A stretch of DNA of 9,261 nucleotides from Selenomonas sp. (GCA_003518745.1 DOYB01000237.1:1-9261), one strand, 5' to 3'; positions 1 through 5,465 are shown, counted from the stretch's first letter. Numbers and translations: made by a program. Notes: a model not told the origin generated them from the sequence alone.

Positions 1-69
1 ATGGAAAACTTGGGCTATCGGGAGAGATTTGGACGGTTAAGATACTTTTCGTTTGCCACGGCACTATAG
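1..69 (+). CDS. 3' end of an unidentified coding region (partial)
   Basis: The first frame is open from base 1 to a TAG at 67-69 and encodes 22 residues, ending in RLRYFSFATAL. The ATG at position 1 may be an internal methionine, because the window is cut there and no upstream ribosome binding site can be seen. A strong hairpin follows 13 bases after the stop, which is what one expects after a real gene end. The fragment is too short to assign to a family. Genes for tRNA modification or rsmG often lie upstream of parAB in Firmicutes, but nothing in these residues confirms that. Confidence 0.35.
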   Translation: MENLGYRERFGRLRYFSFATAL

Positions 70-82
70 CTTCTAATTATAA

Positions 83-120
83 CAGTAAGGCTCCTGCTTT
101 AATTTGCAGGGGCCTTACTG
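83..120 (+). terminator. Hairpin, probable terminator of the upstream gene
   Basis: Arms at 83-97 and 106-120 pair over 15 bases, with one G-U pair in RNA, around an 8-base AT-rich loop. The hairpin starts 13 bases after the TAG at 67-69. No clear T-tract follows on the + strand. The reverse strand beyond the stem is moderately T/A-rich. The stem separates the upstream gene from the parAB promoter. Confidence 0.6.
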
Positions 121-183
121 ACACATCGAGTAATAAAAAAGTAATATTTTTCCGCACCCACAAAAATCCCAAAATCACAATCA

Positions 184-212
184 TTGAAAAGCCGGTAAAT
201 ACGCGATATAAC
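184..212 (+). promoter_or_regulatory. Predicted sigma-A promoter of parAB
   Basis: A -35 box TTGAAA (184-189) and a -10 box TATAAC (207-212) are separated by exactly 17 bases. Each differs from consensus at one position. The predicted start near 219 gives a leader of about 130 bases, with a parS site inside it, before the parA start. Confidence 0.6.
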
Positions 213-255
213 AGGCATAGCTTAAAACGGAAAATCAAGGTCCGGCACGGTGCAA

Positions 256-271
256 TGTTTCACGTGAAACA
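256..271. promoter_or_regulatory. parS: parS centromere site, perfect 16-mer
   Basis: The sequence TGTTTCACGTGAAACA is a perfect palindrome and matches the established ParB/Spo0J binding consensus at every position. It lies 81 bases before the parA start and downstream of the predicted parAB promoter. ParB is known to load here as a CTP-dependent clamp and slide outward. This placement could also let ParB repress its own operon. Confidence 0.95.
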
Positions 272-311
272 ATTGTTTTCAGCACTATGGATTTTTTTTG
301 CTTTTCATATT

Positions 312-328
312 ATGATATAGGATATCAT
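312..328. repeat. Inverted repeat ATGATAT-AGG-ATATCAT upstream of parA
   Basis: Two perfect 7-base arms flank a 3-base spacer, ending 23 bases before the parA TTG start. The element lies in the predicted leader of the parAB transcript. It also contains a TATGAT (311-316) that could act as a second -10 box, although no good -35 lies 16-18 bases upstream of it. It may be an operator or a chance AT-rich palindrome. Confidence 0.4.
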
Positions 329-341
329 TTCTCAAAAGGCT

Positions 342-346
342 GGTGG
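342..346 (+). promoter_or_regulatory. Ribosome binding site GGTGG deciding the parA start
   Basis: GGTGG at 342-346 sits 5 bases before TTG 352. The alternative GTG at 343 lies inside this motif and would have only an AAGG two to three bases upstream, which is too close. The TTG start gives the MARVIAIANQKGG N-terminus typical of Soj proteins. Confidence 0.5.
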
Positions 347-351
347 ATATA

Positions 352-1113
352 TTGGCAAGAGTCATTGCAATCGCGAATCAAAAGGGCGGTGTGGGAAAGA
401 CCACGACAGCGGTAAATCTCAGCGCCTGCCTCGCAGAAAGCAAAAAGAGGGTACTGCTGGTGGACTGCGACCCCCAAGGTAATGCGACCAGCGGCTTTGG
501 AATCAACAAGTCAGAGCTGGAGGAAACTGTATATGATGTTCTTATTGCAGGCTCTGATGTAAAAAGCATCATACTAAAGACAGAGCATAATGTAGAAATA
601 CTGCCCGCAAATATTGACCTGGCAGGCGCCGAAATAGAGCTGGTAGCAGCTATCTCAAGGGAAAATCGTCTGAAGAGGGCACTGGATCAAGTGAAGGAGG
701 ACTATGACTTCATCATCATAGACTGCCCTCCATCCCTTGGACTTCTCACCCTGAATTCCCTTGCTGCCGCAGACTCTGTGCTTATGCCCATACAATGCGA
801 GTTTTATGCCCTTGAAGGGGTTTCACAGCTCGTGAATACCATAAATCTGGTAAAAAACAATCTGAACACGGAGCTGGAAATCGAAGGGGTACTCCTCACC
901 ATGTTCGACACACGCACAAAACTGGCTGAACAGGTTGCCTGTGAGGTAAAGGAAAACTTCACGGATTTGGTATATTCTGTCAAGATTCCACGTACAGTAA
1001 GGCTCAGTGAAGCCCCTTCATATGGGCAGCCCATCACTGTATACGACAAAAGCTCAAAGGGCGCAGAAAGCTATAGACAGCTTGCAAAGGAGGTCATTAA
1101 CCGTGGCAGGTAA
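352..1113 (+). CDS. parA: Chromosome partitioning ATPase ParA/Soj
   Basis: This is a cytoplasmic, nucleoid-binding ATPase of the MinD/ParA family that works with ParB and parS to separate chromosome origins and, in related bacteria, to regulate DnaA. The 253-residue product has the deviant Walker A motif KGGVGKTT (residues 11-18), the Walker A' stretch VLLVDCDPQGN (34-44) and Walker B IIIDCPPS (121-128). The basic RTVRLSEAPSYGQP segment (about 214-227) is the conserved region used for DNA binding and dimer contacts in Soj. There is no N-terminal HTH, so it is the short chromosomal type and not a plasmid P1-type protein. I chose the TTG at 352 over the GTG at 343 because it gives the usual Soj N-terminus and length and has a GGTGG motif at the right spacing. 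The 3' end overlaps parB by 11 bases, so the two are translationally coupled. Confidence 0.95.
   Translation: MARVIAIANQKGGVGKTTTAVNLSACLAESKKRVLLVDCDPQGNATSGFGINKSELEETVYDVLIAGSDVKSIILKTEHNVEILPANIDLAGAEIELVAAISRENRLKRALDQVKEDYDFIIIDCPPSLGLLTLNSLAAADSVLMPIQCEFYALEGVSQLVNTINLVKNNLNTELEIEGVLLTMFDTRTKLAEQVACEVKENFTDLVYSVKIPRTVRLSEAPSYGQPITVYDKSSKGAESYRQLAKEVINRGR
1086..1094 (+). promoter_or_regulatory. Strong ribosome binding site of parB inside parA
   Basis: AAAGGAGGT lies 8 bases before the GTG at 1103 and is embedded in the last codons of parA. It fixes the parB start at GTG 1103 and not at the ATG at 1007, which lies deep inside parA. Confidence 0.85.
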
Positions 1114-2050
1114 AACACGGGGAGGTCTTGGCAAGGGACTGGGCGCACTTTTGCAGGACAATGCTTCCGTTTCCAGGGTGCCCGACAAGGATCTCGTACA
1201 GGAGATTTCCGTTGACGACATACAGGCCAACAGATATCAGCCCAGGCATGATTTTGACGAAATATCCCTGAGGGAATTGGAGGAATCCATTCGCTCCTAT
1301 GGAATTTTGCAGCCCATATTGGTGCGAAAGCTGCCCCAAGACGGATATGAGCTGATTGCGGGAGAGAGACGCCTCAGAGCAGCCCGTCAGGCAAATCAGA
1401 AAAGTATTCCCGCAATCGTAAGAGAATTCAACGACGCTCAAATCAGTGAGATTGCTCTCATCGAAAACATACAGCGTGAAGATCTCAACGTACTTGACGA
1501 AGCCCGTGCCTATGAACGATTGATGAAGGAATTCAATCATACACAGGAAACATTGGCCAATAAGCTTGGCCGGAGCCGCTCCCACATAGCGAATATACTG
1601 CGCCTGCTGAAGCTCTCACCAAAGGTGCAGGAATTCATCTCCAACGGTATTCTCAGCATGGGACAGGCAAAGCCGCTTTTGGCTCTTGATGACCCTGAGC
1701 TGCAATTGGCCGCTGCTGAGAAAATCCAGAACGAGGAGCTTTCTTCACGGCAGGCAGAGGCACTGGTAAAGCGCATGCTTAAGACTTCTCCGGAACCTGA
1801 AAAAAAAGAAAACGTTTCCAATAATCAGGCTCCATATTTACGGGAAGCAGAGGACAAGCTCACAGAGTTTCTGGGAACACAGGTCAAGATTACACCGGGC
1901 AAACGTAAAAGCCGTATACAGATAGATTTCTATTCTGAGGAGGACTTAACCCGCATCCTTGAAAGCCTGATCAAATCCTCAGAGGACGCGAAGCAGATAA
2001 TGATCAATAAGCTCCGTTCTGTATCAAGACAAAAGAATTTTACAGTATAG
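1103..2050 (+). CDS. parB: Chromosome partitioning protein ParB/Spo0J
   Basis: This is a CTP-dependent DNA clamp that binds parS, spreads along DNA, stimulates ParA ATPase and recruits SMC. The 315-residue product starts with the conserved GLGKGLGALL stretch (residues 8-17), the region that contacts ParA in homologues. The N-terminal CTPase domain contains GERRLRAAR (87-95) and ENIQREDLN (121-129), the two signature boxes of nucleotide binding and clamp closing. A helix-turn-helix that reads parS covers about 148-171. A charged linker (about 228-243) leads to the C-terminal dimerisation domain (about 245-305). The start is GTG at 1103, with a near-perfect Shine-Dalgarno sequence inside parA, overlapping parA by 11 bases. 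Two perfect target sites lie in this window, at 256-271 and 7897-7912. No hairpin follows the stop; the next promoter begins 49 bases later. Confidence 0.96.
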   Translation: MAGKTRGGLGKGLGALLQDNASVSRVPDKDLVQEISVDDIQANRYQPRHDFDEISLRELEESIRSYGILQPILVRKLPQDGYELIAGERRLRAARQANQKSIPAIVREFNDAQISEIALIENIQREDLNVLDEARAYERLMKEFNHTQETLANKLGRSRSHIANILRLLKLSPKVQEFISNGILSMGQAKPLLALDDPELQLAAAEKIQNEELSSRQAEALVKRMLKTSPEPEKKENVSNNQAPYLREAEDKLTEFLGTQVKITPGKRKSRIQIDFYSEEDLTRILESLIKSSEDAKQIMINKLRSVSRQKNFTV

Positions 2051-2098
2051 GAATTCCCTCGCAGGCTTGAGTCACCCAGAATTTCATAGCCGTATTTC

Positions 2099-2127
2099 TT
2101 GACGTTATGCTGCGCATGTAGTAATAT
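2099..2127 (+). promoter_or_regulatory. Predicted promoter of the DUF4446-M23 operon
   Basis: TTGACG (2099-2104) and TAATAT (2122-2127) are spaced by 17 bases. The -35 matches consensus at 5 of 6 positions and the -10 at 4 of 6. The predicted start near 2134 leaves a leader of about 30 bases. The operon may also receive read-through from parAB, because no terminator is visible between them. Confidence 0.5.
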
Positions 2128-2162
2128 ACGTTTTGAAAACGCTGTATTATAGGAGTAAAGTA

Positions 2163-2666
2163 ATGGTTACCCAATCAATCGACTTATTCGGTGTTAACAA
2201 CCTCATGTATATCATCATAGCCATGGGAACTTTTATGGCAATTTTGTTTGTCATAGTAATATGGCTTTGGAAGGAGCTTTCTTCTTTGAAGCGGCTTCAC
2301 AAGGAGATGATGATGGGGGTTGACGGAACAAATTTAGAGCAGACTATTCTCAAATGTATCGAAAAGACAAAAGCTGTTGAAGATGAATGTTCATCCATTA
2401 GAAGGGAAAACCAACAGATTTCCGACCTGCTTCAAAAGGCCATTACAAGGGTAGGCGTGGTGAGGTTTACTGCCTTTGAAGGGATGGGCAGCGATCTCAG
2501 TTACTCTGTTGCCATGCTGGATTCTGACAACAACGGTGTCATATTTTCCAGTATTTTTGGCAGGGAAGAATCCAGGAACTATCTGAAGCCCGTTATTGAC
2601 GGCCAATCCACATACCCACTGTCAGGCGAGGAGGAACAGGCGCTTCGGGAAGCTATGGCAAAATAA
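2163..2666 (+). CDS. DUF4446 family membrane-anchored protein of unknown function
   Basis: The 167-residue product has one N-terminal transmembrane helix (about residues 14-36, rich in I, M, V and F) and then a basic segment. A predicted coiled-coil or helical stretch (about 37-95) leads to a compact C-terminal domain. That domain carries the recognisable DUF4446 pattern RVGVVRFTAFEGMGSDLSYS, then SSIFGREESRNY and YPLSGEEEQAL (about 96-161). The family is widespread in Firmicutes but has no established biochemical role. The start is ATG 2163, with AGGAG at 2151-2155 seven bases away. An in-frame TTG at 2133 would add ten residues but lies before the ribosome binding site and next to the predicted transcription start. 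The gene sits between parB and an M23 peptidase gene. By inference it may be a membrane scaffold or partner linking the partition locus to the envelope. Confidence 0.85.
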   Translation: MVTQSIDLFGVNNLMYIIIAMGTFMAILFVIVIWLWKELSSLKRLHKEMMMGVDGTNLEQTILKCIEKTKAVEDECSSIRRENQQISDLLQKAITRVGVVRFTAFEGMGSDLSYSVAMLDSDNNGVIFSSIFGREESRNYLKPVIDGQSTYPLSGEEEQALREAMAK

Positions 2667-2710
2667 GCTCGTAAAGGTTGCTTGGATTTGTCATGTAAAC
2701 AGTTTTGTAT

Positions 2711-2716
2711 GGAGGA
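2711..2716 (+). promoter_or_regulatory. Ribosome binding site deciding the M23 peptidase start
   Basis: GGAGGA at 2711-2716 is 7 bases from TTG 2724. The in-frame ATG at 2709 overlaps this motif and so cannot use it. The more distant in-frame TTG at 2682 has only AAAGG at a 4-base spacing. Confidence 0.7.
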
Positions 2717-2723
2717 AATTTAT

Positions 2724-3671
2724 TTGGATAGCGAAAAAGAACGGGAATATACTATAAAGATTATTCCCAGCAATGGTGACACGGTTCACAGCCTGAGGCT
2801 GCCCGCGAATCTGCTTAAGTACGGACTGGCATCTATCGGAATCGGCGCGTTTCTTCTGGTGGGAGCGTGCGGTTACGCGGTTTACAGTACCTTCATCACG
2901 CGAAATGATGCCGCGGAGATTGAGGAGCTGCGGCATGTGAACAGCATACAGCAGGAGCAGATGCTTACCCTTTCCAAGAAGGCAACGGCCCTCCAGGATG
3001 AATTGGATCAGCTTGGGCAGATGGAAAACGAGCTTCGCAGAATGTCCGGAACATCCATGAATCCTGAAGCCCTCAATCCTGAGCCACAGGATCCCGGCAG
3101 CAACGATGGTCAAGGTGGTCCATACATGCAACCTGATGTGCAGAATCTGGCAATGACCTTGGATATGCTTGAGAAACGTACGGCAATCCGTAAGACCAGC
3201 ATGGACAATCTTCGACAGGAACTGAAAGCACAGCAGGAAAAACTGATTGTCCTTGGAGGTGTCGGAACCGGCATTCTCTCGGGAGTAAATACCTCAACCC
3301 CTTCTATTTGGCCCGCCAGTGGAGAGGTCAGCTCACCCTATGGACTGCGTTGGGGCGGAACGGATTTCCACCCCGGCATGGATATTGCCAACGATATGGG
3401 TACACCCATTGTGGCAACGGCTGATGGCGTGGTGACCGTCGCCGGCTGGAATTCCGGCGGATACGGCAATATGGTGGATATCGATCATGGAAACGGTATC
3501 ATGACACGCTACGGACACGCCTCCGCGGTAGTCGTATATCCGGGGCAATATGTACGAAAAGGCCAGCTTATCGCCTATATGGGCAGCACCGGCTTCAGTA
3601 CAGGCCCCCATGTACACTATGAGGTACATATAAACGGACAGACCGTAAATCCGGTCAGCTATCTGTATTAA
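2724..3671 (+). CDS. Membrane-anchored M23 (LytM/lysostaphin-type) peptidoglycan endopeptidase
   Basis: This is a predicted zinc metallopeptidase that cleaves peptide cross-links in peptidoglycan outside the cytoplasmic membrane. The 315-residue product has a polar N-terminus of about 30 residues, one transmembrane helix (about 34-57) and a coiled coil (about 61-107). A low-complexity P/N/G/D-rich linker (about 110-137) and a second helical stretch (about 139-178) precede the C-terminal M23 domain (about 195-315). All catalytic residues are present: H216 and D220 in FHPGMD, H265 in RYGHAS, and H296 and H298 in HVHYE. It should therefore be active, unlike degenerate EnvC/NlpD-type activators. 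The TTG start at 2724 rests on GGAGGA seven bases upstream. It follows the DUF4446 gene by 57 bases in the same operon and ends just before a bidirectional terminator. Which bond it cuts cannot be read from the sequence. Confidence 0.92.
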   Translation: MDSEKEREYTIKIIPSNGDTVHSLRLPANLLKYGLASIGIGAFLLVGACGYAVYSTFITRNDAAEIEELRHVNSIQQEQMLTLSKKATALQDELDQLGQMENELRRMSGTSMNPEALNPEPQDPGSNDGQGGPYMQPDVQNLAMTLDMLEKRTAIRKTSMDNLRQELKAQQEKLIVLGGVGTGILSGVNTSTPSIWPASGEVSSPYGLRWGGTDFHPGMDIANDMGTPIVATADGVVTVAGWNSGGYGNMVDIDHGNGIMTRYGHASAVVVYPGQYVRKGQLIAYMGSTGFSTGPHVHYEVHINGQTVNPVSYLY

Positions 3672-3692
3672 ACAACAGTAAATTGAACATAA

Positions 3693-3739
3693 AAAAAAGA
3701 GGGAAGTCGCGCAACTTACACGCGGTATCCCTCTTTTTT
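3693..3739. terminator. Bidirectional Rho-independent terminator
   Basis: Arms 3693-3704 (A6 then GAGGGA) and 3728-3739 (TCCCTC then T6) pair over 12 bases, giving a T-tract on both strands. The loop contains a further CGCG/CGCG stem (3708-3711 with 3721-3724). It lies between the ends of two convergent genes, the + strand M23 peptidase and the - strand nitroreductase. Confidence 0.9.
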
Positions 3740-3755
3740 ATGCTCTTTACTTTCA

Positions 3756-4274
3756 TCAGATAAATTCAACTATGTCTTTGTCCTCACGGTACTGAGTGTG
3801 AGTTGGGGAAGGTCGGAATTCCTCCGATGTATAGCCTATTGGAAGCAGCAGTACAGGATGAACCGTATCGGGAAGATTGAATTCCCTAGCCGTTTCCCTG
3901 GGTGGGAACCACCCTACCCAGCAGCTTCCAAGACCGAGATCCGCGGCCTCCATCATCATGTGAGTTGCCACTATGGAAACATCCACCTCTCCGGAATGAA
4001 CCCCCTCCTCCAAGGGATTCTGCCAAGCCCTTGTTTCATCATAGGCAATCATAAGGACCGTAGTCGCCCCATAAATGCATCTGGTGAGCCTATTCAGCTT
4101 CTTCAGGCCTTCTTCACTCTGGACTACATATATCCTCTGGGGCTGCTGATTCTTTGCCGTGGGAGCAACCTTGCCAGCCTCCAGGATTTTTTCCAGTTTT
4201 TCCCTCTCCACCGGTTTCAATGTGAATTGACGAGAAGAAAATCTCGCCTTTGCCAAATCTAAAAAACTAGTCAT
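3756..4274 (-). CDS. Nitroreductase family flavoprotein (FMN-dependent NAD(P)H oxidoreductase)
   Basis: The 172-residue product belongs to the small nitroreductase superfamily, which reduces nitro compounds, quinones or other electrophiles with NAD(P)H through bound FMN. The N-terminal FMN-phosphate motif RFSSRQF (residues 11-17), the APTAKNQQP segment (37-45), GLGSCWVGWF (114-123) and PIGY (145-148) fall in the order typical of the family. The length is usual for the short Firmicute type. The start is ATG at 4274, with GGGAGGG (4281-4287) six bases upstream. It lies 103 bases downstream of the RpiR regulator on the same strand with no clear terminator between, so the two may be co-transcribed; no convincing promoter of its own was found. 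The true substrate is unknown. It ends at the shared bidirectional terminator. Confidence 0.88.
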   Translation of the reverse strand: MTSFLDLAKARFSSRQFTLKPVEREKLEKILEAGKVAPTAKNQQPQRIYVVQSEEGLKKLNRLTRCIYGATTVLMIAYDETRAWQNPLEEGVHSGEVDVSIVATHMMMEAADLGLGSCWVGWFPPRETAREFNLPDTVHPVLLLPIGYTSEEFRPSPTHTQYREDKDIVEFI

Positions 4275-4377
4275 CCCTAACCCTCCCTAGAAGTATATCA
4301 CTTCTGCAATTGTATCATAATTTCAAATTTAATAAAAGTATTGTATTTCAAAAGAACGTATAATGCGTATAACTAAA

Positions 4378-5241
4378 TTACTGTGGTGTGAAAATCTGCA
4401 TGTCCCTGTTGAAGCCCTCAAAACGTTCCAATTGCTTCACAGAGTCTTTTGGCGACAGCTTGGATACCTTCTTGGCAAGAACCTCGGAAACATAAAGCAC
4501 GGGGGTCATATGGTCCACATAGGTACGATATTCGATATCTACTCCTATGGAAAGCTCCGCCATATCCGAAATTTGATTCTGGTATATGGTAGTTAGGCAC
4601 ACCATAGGTACCTTATGCTTGCTGAAAAACTCCGCAAGTCTCAAAGTCATATCGGGGAACCGTGGGAAAGCATAGATAAGCGCCACATCACGCTCAAAAT
4701 CCCCCTCCGGCATTAAATTGAAAAAAGCATTATCCCAAGTGTTTATCCTGAATACATCCTTTCGGATTCTTGATAAAAAATAGGACATATACTCAGCCAG
4801 AAAAGATGAGCCAAGAAAGCCCACAATATACACGTTGCGAGCTGAAGCGAGCATCTCAGCGGCCTTTCCTATGGATTCCATGGAAAGATATTTCTCTGCC
4901 TTCTGGAATGAATCTATACATGGCTGGAAAAAACCGCCTTTTATAGTAATCGTTTTCTCATCTTCATCGGTGGATAGGAAGGCCTCCACTGTATTGATTT
5001 CCTTCTGCAAGATACGGTGAAGCGCGGACTTCATATCAGGGAAACCCCGATATCCCAGTTCCTCAGCAAACCGTATGACAGTAGAGCCGCTCACACCCGC
5101 AAGCTTGGCCAGCTTAGTGGAATTCTGGAAGGCTGCCGTCTTATAATTTCTCAATATATAGTCTGCAAGCTGCTGCTGCTTTGAGGACAGCGCAGATTTT
5201 TTTTCAGAGATGCGTACAAGTATATCATTCCCCTTATCCAT
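4378..5241 (-). CDS. MurR/RpiR family transcriptional regulator (HTH_6 plus SIS domain), divergent from aspA
   Basis: The 287-residue product has an N-terminal HTH_6 domain (about residues 1-77), with the recognition region STKLAKLAGVSGSTVIRFAEELGY at 41-64. A SIS-type effector domain (about 120-260) begins with the strand-loop VYIVGFLGSS (137-146). In classical family members the SIS domain has an S-x-S-G-x-T loop that binds phosphosugars. Here the equivalent position reads YAFPRFPD (190-197), a variant seen in some RpiR subgroups, so the ligand is probably not a sugar phosphate. The start is ATG 5241, with AGGAGGGG (5247-5254) five bases upstream. The gene diverges from aspA, and three matching operator-like palindromes lie between them, one inside this gene's own promoter. 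I infer an autoregulated regulator of aspA, probably a repressor. It may be co-transcribed with the nitroreductase gene downstream. Confidence 0.9.
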   Translation of the reverse strand: MDKGNDILVRISEKKSALSSKQQQLADYILRNYKTAAFQNSTKLAKLAGVSGSTVIRFAEELGYRGFPDMKSALHRILQKEINTVEAFLSTDEDEKTITIKGGFFQPCIDSFQKAEKYLSMESIGKAAEMLASARNVYIVGFLGSSFLAEYMSYFLSRIRKDVFRINTWDNAFFNLMPEGDFERDVALIYAFPRFPDMTLRLAEFFSKHKVPMVCLTTIYQNQISDMAELSIGVDIEYRTYVDHMTPVLYVSEVLAKKVSKLSPKDSVKQLERFEGFNRDMQIFTPQ

Positions 5242-5286
5242 AATCGCCCCTCCTATTTAAAGATAGCATAAAAACATGGCATATAT

Positions 5287-5315
5287 ATTATAATGAATAA
5301 TTTTCTTCATTGCAA
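5287..5315 (-). promoter_or_regulatory. Predicted promoter of the rpiR-type gene
   Basis: On the minus strand, TTGCAA (5310-5315) and a perfect TATAAT (5287-5292) are spaced by 17 bases. The spacer is almost entirely occupied by the palindromic operator at 5294-5309, so bound regulator should block RNA polymerase. The predicted start is about 40 bases upstream of the ATG. Confidence 0.65.
5294..5309. promoter_or_regulatory. Operator-like palindrome A (rpiR promoter spacer)
   Basis: TGAATAATTTTCTTCA differs at one position from site B (5377-5392) and at two from site C (5450-5465). It lies between the -35 and -10 boxes of the regulator gene. The GAA...TTC half-sites fit the kind of TGAAA-TTTCA palindromes described for RpiR-family proteins. 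Confidence 0.65.
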
Positions 5316-5375
5316 GAAAAAGCTATTTATCACTCCATTATGTTTCACAAATACCCGAGATTATTGGCAAATCTC

Positions 5376-5393
5376 TTGAATAATTTTATTCAA
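5376..5393. promoter_or_regulatory. Operator-like palindrome B (upstream of aspA -35)
   Basis: TTGAATAATTTTATTCAA is a perfect inverted repeat with 8-base arms and a 2-base TT spacer, the most symmetric of the three sites. It ends 16 bases before the aspA -35 box. Its centre is 83 bases from that of site A and 73 from that of site C. Confidence 0.65.
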
Positions 5394-5409
5394 AATTTAG
5401 GTTTTCCCC

Positions 5410-5438
5410 TTGACACCCCAACTGTGCGGTGTTATATT
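5410..5438 (+). promoter_or_regulatory. Predicted promoter of aspA
   Basis: A consensus TTGACA (5410-5415) and TATATT (5433-5438, 5 of 6) are spaced by 17 bases, with an extended -10 TG at 5430-5431. This is the strongest promoter in the window. The predicted start near 5445 leaves a leader of about 72 bases. Operator C follows immediately. Confidence 0.8.
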
Positions 5439-5445
5439 TATCACA
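5430..5445. promoter_or_regulatory. Possible Crp/Fnr- or Rex-like site over the aspA -10
   Basis: TGTTATATTTATCACA matches the Crp-type pattern TGTGA-N6-TCACA at 9 of 10 defined positions. It also resembles a Rex site, TTGTGAA-N4-TTCACAA, more loosely. It covers the -10 box and the start point, so binding would repress. No regulator of these families is in the window, and the AT-rich promoter makes a partial match by chance possible. Confidence 0.3.
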
Positions 5446-5449
5446 ACAA

Positions 5450-5465
5450 AGAATAAATTTCTTCA
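5450..5465. promoter_or_regulatory. Operator-like palindrome C (after the aspA start point)
   Basis: AGAATAAATTTCTTCA shares GAATAA-NN-TTCTTCA with site A and lies at about +6 to +21 relative to the predicted aspA start, a typical roadblock position for a repressor. Confidence 0.6.

Noticed and set aside
343..345. GTG as the parA start
   Set aside because: It lies inside the GGTGG ribosome binding motif and adds three residues absent from typical Soj N-termini; TTG 352 fits better, although the GTG cannot be fully excluded.
1007..1102. ATG 1007 as the parB start, giving a 32-residue N-terminal extension
   Set aside because: The extension is parA coding sequence in another frame with no ribosome binding site; GTG 1103 has AAAGGAGGT at ideal spacing and gives the conserved ParB N-terminus.
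2845..2872. Lipobox-like LVGAC in the M23 peptidase (Cys49)
   Set aside because: The preceding N-terminal region is far longer than in lipoprotein signals and hydrophobicity continues past the Cys, so a plain transmembrane anchor is more likely.
3798..4262. 154-codon + strand reading frame opposite the nitroreductase
   Set aside because: It is antisense to a clear conserved gene and has no recognisable domain and a low-quality composition (W, C and P clusters).
5341..5348. TGTTTCAC, a perfect parS half-site in the rpiR-aspA gap
   Set aside because: The second half does not match, and an 8-mer match is expected by chance at this length and composition.
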